64,000 nt of DNA from Candidatus Thiodiazotropha sp. (lineage in GTDB: Bacteria; Pseudomonadota; Gammaproteobacteria; Chromatiales; Chromatiaceae), in contig JAIVEQ010000023.1 in NCBI GenBank assembly GCA_023838465.1, positions 1 through 64,000 of the forward strand. The letters are read 5' to 3'. Positions 26,320 through 35,799 of the stretch are shown here, in pieces. The notes under the pieces are model-generated. The model saw only the letters and a list, made by a program, of their open reading frames with translations. It was not told the DNA's origin and made no database searches. Within the stretch, counting starts at the first letter, position 1. Each line of letters opens with the position of its first letter. A program made the translations under genes and the position numbers.

Positions 26320-28207
26320 ATGAACGCCTGGATAGCTGAGATAATTCAATCTGTTTTACGAGCAATTGGTCTTAAGTCCCTAGACAAGCAGTATTTCGTA
26401 TCCTATATCCTGATTTTTGTTATGGCCGGTTTGACGGTAGGATCTCTCTTCATCAGCCTTGGATCAGACGCAACCGGTATTAATGTGGCTGGTCGGCAAC
26501 GCATGTTAAGCCAAAGGGTGGCGAAAGAGGCATTGCTCGCTGCACAATCAATAGAATCCCGTGACACGGTAAACAAAACCATTGCGCTTTTCGAGAGCTC
26601 ACATCGAAACCTAATCAGTGGTAATGAAGAGGCAGGGATTGAAGCCGTCGGTGACCCTGAAATTCGTGGACAATTGAATAGTGTAAATGGCCTTTGGGAA
26701 ACCTATAGGGCAGCTATAAACGCCTATCTGGATAAACCTTCAGTGGAGGGGTTGCAAGCCATACAAAATCAATCACCAATAGTCCTGAAGGAGATGCACA
26801 AGGGGGTCAACATGATGGCCTCTGCCGCCAATGAGTCTGTTAAAGTTCAACAGATGTTTACACTCGTTATGGCGGGAGGCATCGTGCTTCTGGTCTGGTT
26901 CGGGCGTCTGTTTGGCACGGCTGTTTTGATGAAAAATATCGAGCAGTTGAAAGAGCGGTTGATCGCAGTAGCGCAAGGAGATTTTTCTCGTCCTTTGGCA
27001 GTCAGGTATAAGGATAACGAGATAGGAGAGACATTTACAGCCTATAACACCATGCTTATTCAGGTCGGTGAAATTGTGAATGGTGTGGAGAATACTTCGC
27101 AGCTTGTTCAAAAGGGCTCAGAGAAGGTTGCCAAGACACTACAAGACACCAATGATGGTGTGCGGCTGCAACATAGCGAAATTGAGCAGGTGGCTACTGC
27201 GATGAACCAAATGGCAGCCACTGTACAAGAAGTGGCCCGGAATGCCACCCATGCGGCTGATGCTGCCGAAAAGGCTGATAGTGATGCCGGCTCCGGGCGT
27301 CGTATCGTCGCCAATACTATCACCAGCATTGATACCATGGCGAAGCAGCTTGAAGATACATCCCGGGTCATGGGAAAACTTGAAAAGGATAGCCAGGAAG
27401 TTGGGCAGGTGCTTGAAGTGATCACTGGTATTGCAGAACAGACCAATTTGCTTGCGCTGAACGCAGCCATTGAAGCCGCCCGTGCGGGTGAGCAGGGACG
27501 TGGTTTTGCGGTCGTTGCTGATGAGGTAAGAACATTGGCTAAGCGCACTCAGCAGTCAACCGAGGAGATACGCCAAATCATCGAGCGTCTACAAGGAGGT
27601 ACGAGTGAAGCTGTTCAAGCCATGACATCGAGCAGGGATCTTGCGCAAAACAGCGTTGACCAAAGCCAAGTGAGTCTTCGATCTCGTGATGTCTTTTAGG
27701 CGTCCCAGGCCTAAAAGACACTCGATCTTTGACAACCTATTAGTGCCCCGGACGGTCCTGGTCACTGACACTACGTGATCACATCGCAAGCTCGTGACCA
27801 CTCCGCCGTCAGTTCCCAAATGACTGGACGCCGTGTTCGGATGCTCGCTTTGCATCCCCTCTGGCGCAAGGCACGACGGGTCTACAGTCTCGCCTCACGC
27901 CTACCGGGGACTAACCGCCTCGGCTTTCAGCCTTCCTTGGCGCTCAGCGAGTGAGGCCGATCAGGCTTTAGACAAGATTGTCGATGCAGTTTCGAGCATC
28001 AATGAAATGAATGTCCAGATAGCAACCGCGGCACAAGAGCAGAGTAGCGTGGCGGAAGAGATTAACCGTAGTATTTCAAGCATTGCTATGGTAGCTGACA
28101 AGACTACACACGCAGCAAATGATGCGGTCAGTTGCACTACAGCCATTCAAACTTCTATGAACCAGCTTAAAGGATTGATATCGCGATTCAAGGTCAGTAA
28201 CAGGTGA
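26320..28207 (+). pseudogene. PilJ-type methyl-accepting chemotaxis protein, interrupted
   Basis: The first 450 codons encode a chemoreceptor: a TM segment, a PilJ/type IV pili sensing domain ([20 protein letters not shown]), a second TM segment (about 183-200), HAMP, and the signalling domain with the tip [20 protein letters not shown]. At 27670 the frame is broken by 283 unrelated bases; the receptor resumes at 27953 (EADQALDKIVDAVSSINEMN) in a different frame and runs to a normal C-terminus. Removing the insertion restores the normal spacing SVDQSQ-EADQAL. The gene should yield only a truncated receptor unless the insertion is spliced out. The ATG at 26320 has GAGG upstream. Confidence 0.85.
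27670..27952. mobile_element. 283-bp structured insertion of unknown type inside the MCP gene
   Basis: The segment is not chemoreceptor sequence in any frame. It contains a 12-bp perfect hairpin (27690-27701 with 27709-27720, core GTCTTTTAGGC), a TGGTCAC/GTGACCA stem, and smaller hairpins such as GGATGC/GCATCC and GGCT/AGCC. No long ORF, no clear terminal inverted repeats and no certain target duplication are visible (GTGAG occurs at both edges, in different frames). The boundaries are inferred from the expected receptor reading frame. It could be a non-autonomous element or a structured RNA element. Confidence 0.6.
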
Positions 28208-28240
28208 TCTGTCAACGAAGGGCTATGTCTTAGAATGGCA

Positions 28241-28825
28241 TTACTTTTTTAGCTTGATCACCAGGCTGGTGATACTGTTTTCATTGGCAAGCCGTCGTAC
28301 GGCATTCAACTGGTTTTGAGAGTTATAGGGACCGCTGCGGACCCGATGGTAGGTATCCCGATTATTAATACTGACCTTTTGGATCTCTGCCTCTATACCG
28401 ATCAAGGCGAGTCTTGCCTTCAGGCGGTCGGCATCCTGGTGTTTACGAAATGAACCCATTTGCAGAACATAACTGCTTCGATCCTGAATCGAATCGGGTG
28501 CTGGCTGCAGTTGTGCTTTGGCAGTCTCAGGCCTTTCCGGTGCAACGATCTCCTCATCAGGTATCACTACCTCCATCTCTGGCAGTATGGTGTAGAACTT
28601 AAAGGTGGGTTTTGGGGCGGGCTGGCTGTCCTGTTTGGCGGGTGTAGGCCGCGGCTGTGTGACACCGGGTACTCGGGCATTGGCGAGATCGGGTCCCAGC
28701 TTTAGCCAGGTCAGTCCCATCAGAAAGGCGCCGGCTACCAGTCCACCAAAGAAATAGAGTAGACAGCTACCGCCACTCTGGCGCTGTTTCTTTTTGTTAC
28801 GGGCACGATGTTTATAGTCTGCCAT
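28241..28825 (-). CDS. SPOR-domain membrane protein (FtsN-like)
   Basis: A 194-residue protein with a basic cytoplasmic N-terminus, one TM segment (about residues 20-42: CLLYFFGGLVAGAFLMGLTW), a Pro/Gln-rich periplasmic linker and a C-terminal SPOR domain (SYVLQMGSFRKHQDADRLKA to the end) that binds denuded peptidoglycan at the septum. It lies immediately downstream of argS, a common position for FtsN-like proteins. The ATG at 28825 falls 4 bases after the argS stop and is preferred over the one at 28855. Confidence 0.85.
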   Translation of the reverse strand: MADYKHRARNKKKQRQSGGSCLLYFFGGLVAGAFLMGLTWLKLGPDLANARVPGVTQPRPTPAKQDSQPAPKPTFKFYTILPEMEVVIPDEEIVAPERPETAKAQLQPAPDSIQDRSSYVLQMGSFRKHQDADRLKARLALIGIEAEIQKVSINNRDTYHRVRSGPYNSQNQLNAVRRLANENSITSLVIKLKK

Positions 28826-28829
28826 GGCG

Positions 28830-30590
28830 TTACATCTTCTCGGGTGCTGAGACACCTAGCAGATTGAGACCGTTACGGAGCACCTGTCGGGTTGCAAGGA
28901 TCAGTTGCAGCCGGGCATCACGCAGGGCCGAGTCTTCGACCAGAAACTTATGGGTGTTGTAGTAGGTGTGGAAGTCGTTAGCCAGTTCCCGTAAATAGTG
29001 GGTGAGTTGATGAGGCTCCTCACTGAGTGCAGAAGATTCCACTGTTTCCGGGTATTTAGCCAGACTGGTGAGCAACGCCTGTTCATGAGACTCGCTGAGA
29101 CGCCCATAGTCGACGGCGGACGGATTGTTCTCGAAGGGGATCTTCTGCTCTGCCGCTTGCTGAAATACACTGCAGATACGCGCATGGGCGTATTGAACAT
29201 AGTAGACTGGGTTGTCACTTGACTGGGATTTAGCCAGGTCGAGATCAAAGTCCATGTGCTGCTCGCATTTTCGCATCACATAGAAGAATCGGGCGGCATC
29301 CGCACCCACCTCTTTACGCAACTCTCTGAGTGTAACGAATTGACCTGAGCGGGTAGACATCTGCAGCTTTTCGCCACCCCGGTAGAGAATGGCGAACTGC
29401 ACCAACAGGACATCAAGCTTGGAGGAGTCATCCCCTAACGCCGTCAGCGCCGCTTTTACCCGTGGGATATAGCCGTGGTGGTCAGCACCCCAGACATCGA
29501 TCACACGATCGAAACCCCGCTCCAGCTTATCCATATGGTAGGCGATGTCAGAGGCGAAATAGGTGGTCTGCCCGTTGTCACGTACCACGACACGGTCCTT
29601 TTCATCGCCAAAATCGGTGGAGCGAAACCACAGCGCGCCTTCCTTTTCATAGAGTTGGTTGTTGTTGCGCAGGCGTTCAATGGCCTGATTGACCGCGCCG
29701 CTTTCAGTGAGACTGCGTTCCGAATACCACTCATCATAGTTGACCCCAAACAGGGAGAGGTCGTCGCGGATATCGTCAAGAATAATATTCAGACCCAGTT
29801 CGAAGACAAATCGGTAGCGATTGTCCCCTAATAGCTGTTTGGCCCTATCAATGAGTCCGTCGATATGGGCTTCCTTGTCACCACCGCCAGGCTCGTCTTC
29901 CGCAATGCCTTCAAAAACCGATAGCGCATCCTGCTTATAGGCCTCGCCATGGTCCCGATGGAGAGTGGCGGCAATATCCCATACATAATCCCCCTTGTAG
30001 CCATTGGCTGGGAACGTCAGTGTTTCATCACAGAGCTCCAGATAGCGTAGCCAGATCGAGGTTGCGAGGATATCCATCTGCCGGCCAGCATCGTTGACGT
30101 AGTACTCCTGATGCACATCGAAACCGACTGCCTTCAGGAGATCTGCAACAACCGATCCATAGGCCGCGCCCCGGCCATGGCCTACATGTAATGGGCCGGT
30201 CGGGTTGGCGGAGACGAACTCGACCTGTACCCGCTTGCCATTTCCCAGATCACTTCGGCCATAACGGTGACTCAGGCTGAGAATGGAGGGGATCAGGCGG
30301 TGATAGGCTGTGGAGGTGAGGGTGAAATTGATAAAACCAGGACCGGCTATCTCACAATGATCCAGCAGATCGGTGGAGGGCAGCTCATCGAGCAGGAGCT
30401 GAGCCAGCTCACGGGGGTTGGTGCGGGCAGCCTTAGCGAGCACCATGGCTGCATTGGTAGCGAAATCGCCATGCTTACTCTCTCGAGTGCGTTCGATTTT
30501 GGGCCTGCTGACCGCATCTTGCGGGATCACACCTTTCGCAGCGAGCTGTTGCAGCGCTGTCATTACCAATTGCTCGATCTGCTTCTTCAT
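28830..30590 (-). CDS. argS: Arginyl-tRNA synthetase
   Basis: A 586-residue class I synthetase. The HIGH motif is [12 protein letters not shown], and the KMSKS position reads QMSTRSGQ, as in other ArgRS that vary here. The N-terminal additional domain (residues 1-110) and the C-terminal anticodon-binding domain (about 460-586) are present. It forms a unit with the downstream SPOR gene. Confidence 0.95.
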   Translation of the reverse strand: MKKQIEQLVMTALQQLAAKGVIPQDAVSRPKIERTRESKHGDFATNAAMVLAKAARTNPRELAQLLLDELPSTDLLDHCEIAGPGFINFTLTSTAYHRLIPSILSLSHRYGRSDLGNGKRVQVEFVSANPTGPLHVGHGRGAAYGSVVADLLKAVGFDVHQEYYVNDAGRQMDILATSIWLRYLELCDETLTFPANGYKGDYVWDIAATLHRDHGEAYKQDALSVFEGIAEDEPGGGDKEAHIDGLIDRAKQLLGDNRYRFVFELGLNIILDDIRDDLSLFGVNYDEWYSERSLTESGAVNQAIERLRNNNQLYEKEGALWFRSTDFGDEKDRVVVRDNGQTTYFASDIAYHMDKLERGFDRVIDVWGADHHGYIPRVKAALTALGDDSSKLDVLLVQFAILYRGGEKLQMSTRSGQFVTLRELRKEVGADAARFFYVMRKCEQHMDFDLDLAKSQSSDNPVYYVQYAHARICSVFQQAAEQKIPFENNPSAVDYGRLSESHEQALLTSLAKYPETVESSALSEEPHQLTHYLRELANDFHTYYNTHKFLVEDSALRDARLQLILATRQVLRNGLNLLGVSAPEKM

Positions 30591-30762
30591 CGTGTTTGTT
30601 GAATTGCCTGTTCCAGGGGCGGCAAGGATACCAGGAATCGTGCTGTTCTGGGGAGAGGTGGGTGTTAATTTTAGTCAGAAATGGTTAATTTTCCGGTCAT
30701 GCGTGTGTCATTCCCGATATCTAGACTGTTTTAGCATGAAAAAACAGAAGGAAAAAAGAGTC

Positions 30763-31122
30763 ATGTCGGTCGAGAGACGCTACAGCAAACGTTTTTCAAT
30801 GAGCGGTCAGGCCTATATTCGCTATCGCAAACAACAGGTCTTTCCAGCCAGGGCAACAAACCTATCTGTCCAGGGAATGTTTCTTCAAACCACTGACCTG
30901 ACCCTGTTGACGGGTGTCATGGTGGAGTTGGAGGTTTTTCACATGGAGTCATATTGGACAGTCATGGGCATCGTCACGCACACACAAGTCAATGGGATAG
31001 GTGTCATGTTTTGGCATCCTCAGCCCGCGTTCTATGAATCGGTTATTCGATACACTTTCGAGAATCAGCCAACTGACAATCCATGGAGAACCATGACATC
31101 AGAAGCTGGTACTACATCCTGA
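30763..31122 (+). CDS. PilZ-domain protein
   Basis: A 119-residue PilZ domain: an N-terminal RRYSKR basic motif is followed by NLSVQG, the (D/N)xSxxG motif, in ATNLSVQGMFLQ. Such proteins bind cyclic di-GMP and control motility or surface traits. The N-terminal motif is slightly unlike the textbook RxxxR, so binding is likely but unproven. AAGGA and GAG precede the ATG; another in-frame ATG lies at 30736. Confidence 0.8.
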   Translation: MSVERRYSKRFSMSGQAYIRYRKQQVFPARATNLSVQGMFLQTTDLTLLTGVMVELEVFHMESYWTVMGIVTHTQVNGIGVMFWHPQPAFYESVIRYTFENQPTDNPWRTMTSEAGTTS

Positions 31123-31346
31123 TTGCTTGAAACGTCATTCGATATATCGGGTTAATAGTCTGAGTAGTATTGGCTCGATGACGGGTAGACGGGATAGGGT
31201 CAAAATCAGGGTTTTTTTATACGAAATTCCCGTTGAAGATAAAGAGAAATAAATAAGCGATTGATTTATAGAAATTCCTTGCAATAGCCGTACTCTATCC
31301 CAACCCTATTGGAGGGGCGTCAGACATACACAAAATTGGCGTGAGA

Positions 31347-31380
31347 TTGTCATCCCTATGTAATAAATCTCCGGTTTAAT
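31347..31380 (+). promoter_or_regulatory. Pho-box promoter of phoB
   Basis: TTGTCAT (31347-31353) and ATGTAAT (31358-31364) are 7-mers with an 11-base repeat, matching 6 and 5 of 7 positions of CTGTCAT. Ten bases later is TTTAAT (31375-31380). The spacing is that of classical PhoB-activated promoters, so phoB is probably autoregulated. Confidence 0.55.
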
Positions 31381-31411
31381 AGCGGCCGGTAAAGTTAATA
31401 TGGATAGGGTA

Positions 31412-32104
31412 ATGAGTGTCCCAAGAATACTTGCAGTTGATGATGAACCAGCAGTAGGTGAAATGTTACGCTTCATTCTTGAGCAGGATGGATTCCAGGC
31501 CGATTTTGTTGAGGATGCAACTCAGGCAATAAATCAAATACGAAGGTCCAAGCCGGACCTTATTCTGCTCGATTGGATGTTACCAGGCATGAGTGGTTTG
31601 GAATTGGCTGGGCGACTGAAAAAAGATCGTGAAACTGAATCGATCCCTATCATTATGCTCACTGCAAAAGGTGAGGAGGATGACAAGGTTCGAGGTCTCG
31701 ATATTGGTGCAGAAGATTATGTCACCAAACCATTTTCGGCCAGAGAGTTACTAGCGAGAATACGTTCCATCCTGCGGCGTGTCTCTCCATTGTTGGCCGG
31801 CGAGCATCTGGAGTGTGGTGGTCTGGTGCTTGATCCTGTAAGTCACCGGGTATCCTCGGATGGCGAGAGTATCGTGCTAGGTCCTACTGAGTTCCGGTTG
31901 TTGCACTTTTTCATGTCTCATCGGGAGCGAGTCTTTACACGGGGACAGCTTCTGGATCAGGTGTGGGGTACCAACGTTTACATCGAAGAACGGACTGTTG
32001 ATGTCCATATTCGTCGCTTGCGTAAAGCGTTGGAACCTTCTGCTAAAGAGGGATTGCTTCAAACGGTACGCGGGTCGGGTTACCGGTTTTCAGATAAACT
32101 TTAA
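31412..32104 (+). CDS. phoB: Phosphate regulon response regulator PhoB
   Basis: An OmpR/PhoB-family regulator of 230 residues. The receiver has VDDEPAVGEM, phosphoacceptor Asp in LILLDWMLPGM, Thr in IIMLTAK and Lys in VTKPFS. The winged-helix DNA-binding domain has LGPTEFRLLHFFMSHRERVF and RTVDVHIRRLRKAL. No phoR kinase follows it in the window. The ATG at 31412 is 10 bases after GGATAGGG; an ATG at 31400 is also possible. Confidence 0.85.
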   Translation: MSVPRILAVDDEPAVGEMLRFILEQDGFQADFVEDATQAINQIRRSKPDLILLDWMLPGMSGLELAGRLKKDRETESIPIIMLTAKGEEDDKVRGLDIGAEDYVTKPFSARELLARIRSILRRVSPLLAGEHLECGGLVLDPVSHRVSSDGESIVLGPTEFRLLHFFMSHRERVFTRGQLLDQVWGTNVYIEERTVDVHIRRLRKALEPSAKEGLLQTVRGSGYRFSDKL

Positions 32105-32221
32105 TTGTTGTCGGTAGTTTGGTTTTGATACTTCAGTTTTATTCTCGATCATCGGGATAATTTGCGGACAGACATCCCTTGCCCTGTCATGCCATACACC
32201 TCCTTGAAAAATACGTTGGCC

Positions 32222-32256
32222 TCTTGGCACCTCACATTGCCACTAAGGTGCCGAGG
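32222..32256. other. Inverted repeat after phoB
   Basis: CTTGGCACCT and AGGTGCCGAG pair over 10 positions with one G-T pair and a loop of 13 bases. It is followed by an A/T-rich stretch without a solid T-run, so it may be a weak terminator. The rest of the 333-base gap holds the pstS promoter. Confidence 0.45.
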
Positions 32257-32314
32257 AAATATTTGTATTGGGTCAGGGAAATGTTTTTTTCATATCTAGA
32301 TTCCAACAAGTGAT

Positions 32315-32370
32315 CAGTCACTAAATAGTCATATTTCTCTCATCCTCGCTTCATCTAAGAAGTCTATCCT
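32315..32370 (+). promoter_or_regulatory. Pho-box array and promoter of pstS
   Basis: Four TCA-centred 7-mers begin at 32315, 32326, 32337 and 32348, exactly 11 bases apart: CAGTCAC, TAGTCAT, CTCTCAT and GCTTCAT. Ten bases after the last comes TATCCT (32365-32370), a -10 at the classical Pho distance. No -35 is needed because PhoB replaces it. Confidence 0.7.
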
Positions 32371-32437
32371 TTGCGCCTGAACAACACGTCAAACCAGAGT
32401 CCTGGTTACTGAGATTATTTAAAGGAGAGACAGTAGT

Positions 32438-33484
32438 ATGAATAAGCTGATTTCAGCAGCGGCCGCACTTTCACTGACCGGCTTTGTTGGTATGGCATCC
32501 GCCCGCGATTATATCAGCGTGGTTGGATCCTCAACTGTTTACCCATTCGCAACTATGGTTGCAGAACAGTTTGGTAAGACCTCTAAATTTAAAACCCCTA
32601 AGATCGAGTCGGCAGGTTCCGGCGGCGGCCTGAAACTGTTTTGTGCCGGAGTCGGCGTTGAACATCCCGATATTACCAATGCATCTCGCCGCATCAAGAA
32701 GTCTGAAGTAGAACGATGTGCGAAAAATGGCGTTGAAGAGATCATCGAAGTGAAGGTTGGCTACGATGGTATCGCGCTTGCCAATTGCAAGAAGGCGCCA
32801 CAATTCTCTGTGACCCGTAAGGATATCTTCCTGGCGCTGGCAAAGGATGTTCCAGACCCGAAAGCACCTGAGAGTGGCAAGCTGGTCCCGAATCTCTATC
32901 AGACCTGGAAGGAGGTTAACGGCAACCTGCCTGACATGGCTATCGAGGTACTGGGTCCTCCGCCCACTTCAGGTACCCGTGATGCTTTTGCAGAACTGGC
33001 AATGGAGAGTGGTTGTAAGAAGGTAGGCTGGATCAATGCCATGAAAAAGAAAGACAAGAAGATGTATAAGTCTATCTGCCACACCGTACGCGAAGATGGA
33101 AAATATATTGAAGCCGGTGAGAACGATAATTTGATTGTACAGAAACTGGAAGCCAACAAAGGTGCATTGGGTGTGTTTGGTTACAGCTTCCTGGATCAGA
33201 ACTCCGATAAGGTTCAGGGATCGCTGGTTGACGGGGTATCTCCCACATTTGAAAAGATCACTGATGGTAGCTATCCAGTCTCACGTCCCCTCTTCTTTTA
33301 TGTAAAGAAAGCACACATGGGTAAGATTCCGGGTATCGATGCTTTTGTGGCTGAATTCACCAGTGAGAAGGCTTGGGGTGATGAGGGCTATCTGGCTGAC
33401 AAGGGTTTGATCCCGATGCCAGTTGAAGAGCGCAAGATCTTCAAGAGTAACGTCGATTCGATGCGTAGACTGACACTCAAGTAG
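32438..33484 (+). CDS. pstS: Phosphate ABC transporter substrate-binding protein PstS
   Basis: A 348-residue periplasmic protein with a signal peptide (MNKLISAAAALSLTGFVGMA, cleaved before RDY). The PBP family motifs are VVGSSTVYPFATMVAEQF, SAGSGGGLKLFC, and the phosphate-binding loop TSGTRDAF. GGAGAG precedes the ATG. It starts a Pho-controlled operon, but the permease genes that should follow are reduced to a fragment, so its transport partner must be elsewhere or absent. Confidence 0.9.
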   Translation: MNKLISAAAALSLTGFVGMASARDYISVVGSSTVYPFATMVAEQFGKTSKFKTPKIESAGSGGGLKLFCAGVGVEHPDITNASRRIKKSEVERCAKNGVEEIIEVKVGYDGIALANCKKAPQFSVTRKDIFLALAKDVPDPKAPESGKLVPNLYQTWKEVNGNLPDMAIEVLGPPPTSGTRDAFAELAMESGCKKVGWINAMKKKDKKMYKSICHTVREDGKYIEAGENDNLIVQKLEANKGALGVFGYSFLDQNSDKVQGSLVDGVSPTFEKITDGSYPVSRPLFFYVKKAHMGKIPGIDAFVAEFTSEKAWGDEGYLADKGLIPMPVEERKIFKSNVDSMRRLTLK

Positions 33485-33507
33485 TTCATCTTTAATCGGC
33501 ATATAGC

Positions 33508-33535
33508 GGCTGCCTTTTTCAAGGCAGCCATTTTT
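33508..33535 (+). terminator. Intrinsic terminator/attenuator after pstS
   Basis: A perfect 9-bp stem GGCTGCCTT / AAGGCAGCC with a TTTC loop is followed by A and five T. Such an element after pstS commonly lets the binding protein be made in excess of the other subunits. Confidence 0.85.
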
Positions 33536-33549
33536 GCCTGGATCGTATA

Positions 33550-33936
33550 ATGCAATTTTTGACACTGATTATCGTATTATTGTGTCTCATGACACTGGCC
33601 TATTACCTAGGTCGAAGACGCTCACTGAACTTGGTGAGTGGCAGGGTGAGATATCTTCACTCGCTCCCCTCCTACTATGGTATGCAGACCGCGCTATGGT
33701 GAGGCATACCAGCGCCATTGCTGATGATCGGCATGGTGGCTTTTATTGTGGACATACCCGGTGGGCCTTTTGACCCGTCAGCGGTCTTGCCGGTGCAAAT
33801 CTATCTCTGGGCGGACAGCCCGGAGAGGGCCTTTTTCGAACGTACATCCGCAGCAATCATGGTGCTGTTGGTCTTCCTTATAAACATGAATCTATTGGCC
33901 GTCTGGGTGAGAAAGAAGTTTGAGCGACGTTGGTAA
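33550..33936 (+). pseudogene. pstC'-'pstA deletion fusion with internal stop
   Basis: One continuous 129-codon frame begins like PstC (MQFLTLIIVLLCLMTLAYYL, then LHSLPSYYGMQTALW) and ends like PstA (SAVLPVQIYLWADSPERAFF to VRKKFERRW). The join is near 33745-33770. This means that most of pstC and pstA, some 2 kb or more, has been deleted. A TGA at 33700-33702 sits where PstC relatives typically have Cys (LW-stop-GIP). A downstream ATG (33718) could start only a 72-residue piece. The residue-level matches rest on recall of PstC/PstA sequences. Confidence 0.75.
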
Positions 33937-33958
33937 ACCGGCGTAAGCGAGGTAACGA

Positions 33959-34843
33959 GTGGAAGAGCTAGTAAATCAAAATGGTGCTGTTACCAAACAG
34001 TTTGATCCAGCGATTGATGCTGAGATTGATATGTCTCTGGTGAGAGAGAATCATGGCAGTGAAACGGTAGGGGAGATCAGCGTTGATGATCCCCGCGTGA
34101 CTTGTAGAAACGTAGATGTTTTCTATGGTGATAAGCAAGCAATTTTTGATGTCAGCCTCGATATTGGCAAGAATCAAGTCATCTCTATAATAGGACCTTC
34201 GGGATGTGGTAAGTCTACCTTCCTACGCTGCCTTAATCGGATGAATGACACGATTGATATCTGTTTTGTAACCGGCCAAATAATAATGGATGGCCAGGAT
34301 ATCTATGACAGCGGTCTGGACGTGGTTCCGCTACGTGCCAGTGTAGGTATGGTGTTCCAGAAACCTAATCCATTCCCAAAATCCATCTTTGACAATGTTG
34401 CCTATGGACCTCGCATCCATGGATTGAGCGACAGTGATCAGCATCTTAATGAGATTGTTGAGAAATCGCTCCTTAAGGCTGGTCTTTGGGAGGAAGTAAA
34501 GGATCGGTTGGACCAACCCGGAACCGGGCTTTCTGGTGGACAGCAACAGCGTTTATGTATTGCGCGTGCAATTGCGGTAAGTCCTGAAGTCATTCTTATG
34601 GATGAGCCCTGTTCAGCTCTTGACCCTATCGCCACAGCCAAGATTGAAGAGTTGATTGATGAGTTGCGGGAGAATTACACCATCGCAATCGTTACCCATT
34701 CCATGCAACAGGCAGCACGGGTTAGTCAAAGAACTGCCTATTTTCACTTGGGTAAATTGATCGAGGTTGGTGAGACTGAACAGATCTTTACCGCCCCGGC
34801 ACATAAATTAACTGAAGACTACATAACCGGCCGTTTCGGTTGA
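33959..34843 (+). CDS. pstB: Phosphate ABC transporter ATP-binding protein PstB
   Basis: A 294-residue ATPase: Walker [11 protein letters not shown]-loop [16 protein letters not shown] (typical of PstB), signature [10 protein letters not shown], Walker [14 protein letters not shown]. It energises phosphate uptake and takes part in phosphate signalling with PhoU. The start is GTG at 33959 with GAGG upstream, giving an N-terminal extension of about 45 residues; an internal ATG at 34028 is possible. It remains intact although the permeases upstream are lost. Confidence 0.93.
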   Translation: MEELVNQNGAVTKQFDPAIDAEIDMSLVRENHGSETVGEISVDDPRVTCRNVDVFYGDKQAIFDVSLDIGKNQVISIIGPSGCGKSTFLRCLNRMNDTIDICFVTGQIIMDGQDIYDSGLDVVPLRASVGMVFQKPNPFPKSIFDNVAYGPRIHGLSDSDQHLNEIVEKSLLKAGLWEEVKDRLDQPGTGLSGGQQQRLCIARAIAVSPEVILMDEPCSALDPIATAKIEELIDELRENYTIAIVTHSMQQAARVSQRTAYFHLGKLIEVGETEQIFTAPAHKLTEDYITGRFG

Positions 34844-34854
34844 GAGTGAGTAAT

Positions 34855-35580
34855 ATGAATGAGATGACTGGTGGGCATACTGTCAAGGCTTACAATGAGG
34901 AGCTGAATAAGATCAATCAACTTGTTATCGAGTTGGGTAAGCGGGGTTTGGATCAGCTGCGACGAGCGGTTCAGACGCTGAAGGATGAGGATACCAAGCA
35001 GGCCGGATTAGTCATCGACCGGGATCGGGAACTCAATAATATTGATGTTAAGGCTGATGAAGAGATCATCCGTTTGATAGCAAAGCGTCAACCGGTGGCG
35101 AGGGACTTGCGTGACATCCTGACGGTACAAAAAGTTATCATCGATCTGGAACGGGTGGGTGATGAAGTGAGAAAAATAGCAAACCTAACAATTCATTTTT
35201 ATGACAATGGTAAGGCGCCACCCAGTAATGAAATATTACACGATATCTATGAGATGGCTGAGTTTGTTGATGAGATGTTGAGTATGAGTTTACAAGCATA
35301 TACGGAACTTGATCTTACTGTTGCATTAAATGTCATCAAGCTGGATGAAAGGTTGTATAAAGAGTTTAGGAGTGCATTGCGCCGGCTCTCTACATTTATT
35401 ATGGAAGACTCACGCAATGTGGGTCAGGTTGTGGATATAGTGCTTGCATTGCGTGCTCTGGAACGCATCGGAGGGCATGGCAAGAATATCGGTGGTCATG
35501 TGATATTTCTGGTAACCGGGAAGGATGTAAGGCATGAAGATCTTAAAATGATTAATGCTAAGGTAGCAAGTTTAATATGA
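34855..35580 (+). CDS. phoU: Phosphate signalling regulator PhoU
   Basis: A 241-residue protein made of two PhoU three-helix repeats, with the metal-binding E/DxxxD pattern in the first and second halves (LVIDRDRELNNIDVKADEEI, VVDIVLALRALERIGGHGKN). It restrains PhoR and Pst activity when phosphate is plentiful. The ATG is 12 bases after the pstB stop. It is the last gene of the operon; 35581-35799 has no gene. Confidence 0.93.
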   Translation: MNEMTGGHTVKAYNEELNKINQLVIELGKRGLDQLRRAVQTLKDEDTKQAGLVIDRDRELNNIDVKADEEIIRLIAKRQPVARDLRDILTVQKVIIDLERVGDEVRKIANLTIHFYDNGKAPPSNEILHDIYEMAEFVDEMLSMSLQAYTELDLTVALNVIKLDERLYKEFRSALRRLSTFIMEDSRNVGQVVDIVLALRALERIGGHGKNIGGHVIFLVTGKDVRHEDLKMINAKVASLI

Positions 35581-35799
35581 AATGTAAGTGTATTTACTGC
35601 TTCTAAGTTTTATATTACCTGAAACATGACCTAACTTTTCTTTCTAAGAACAAAAAATGGCAAAAGAGAACTATACTAGAAGTCTCAATGTTGTTCTGTC
35701 CTAAACAATTTCTCAGGTATGAGATTGTCATCAACACACTATTCATGATTCTAACCGGGCTTTAGGGTAATCTATCCAGTGCTTGAATCGGAGAACATG

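Noticed and set aside
27670..27952. Intron-like signals (GTGAGT at the left edge, ACTAAC and TTTCAG near the right edge)
   Set aside because: They mimic eukaryotic splice sites by chance. No group I or group II core could be recognised, and no intron-encoded protein is present.
30418..30762. N-terminal extension of the PilZ gene overlapping argS
   Set aside because: The extension is antisense to argS and Cys-rich without a family match. A start at 30763 or 30736 gives the normal PilZ N-terminus.
33700..33702. TGA as a selenocysteine codon in the pstC remnant
   Set aside because: PstC has no selenocysteine, no SECIS-like stem is evident just after it, and the gene is already deleted internally.
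35726..35745. Possible Pho box before the metallo-beta-lactamase-fold gene
   Set aside because: Only one 7-mer (TTGTCAT) matches; nothing suitable lies 11 bases on either side.
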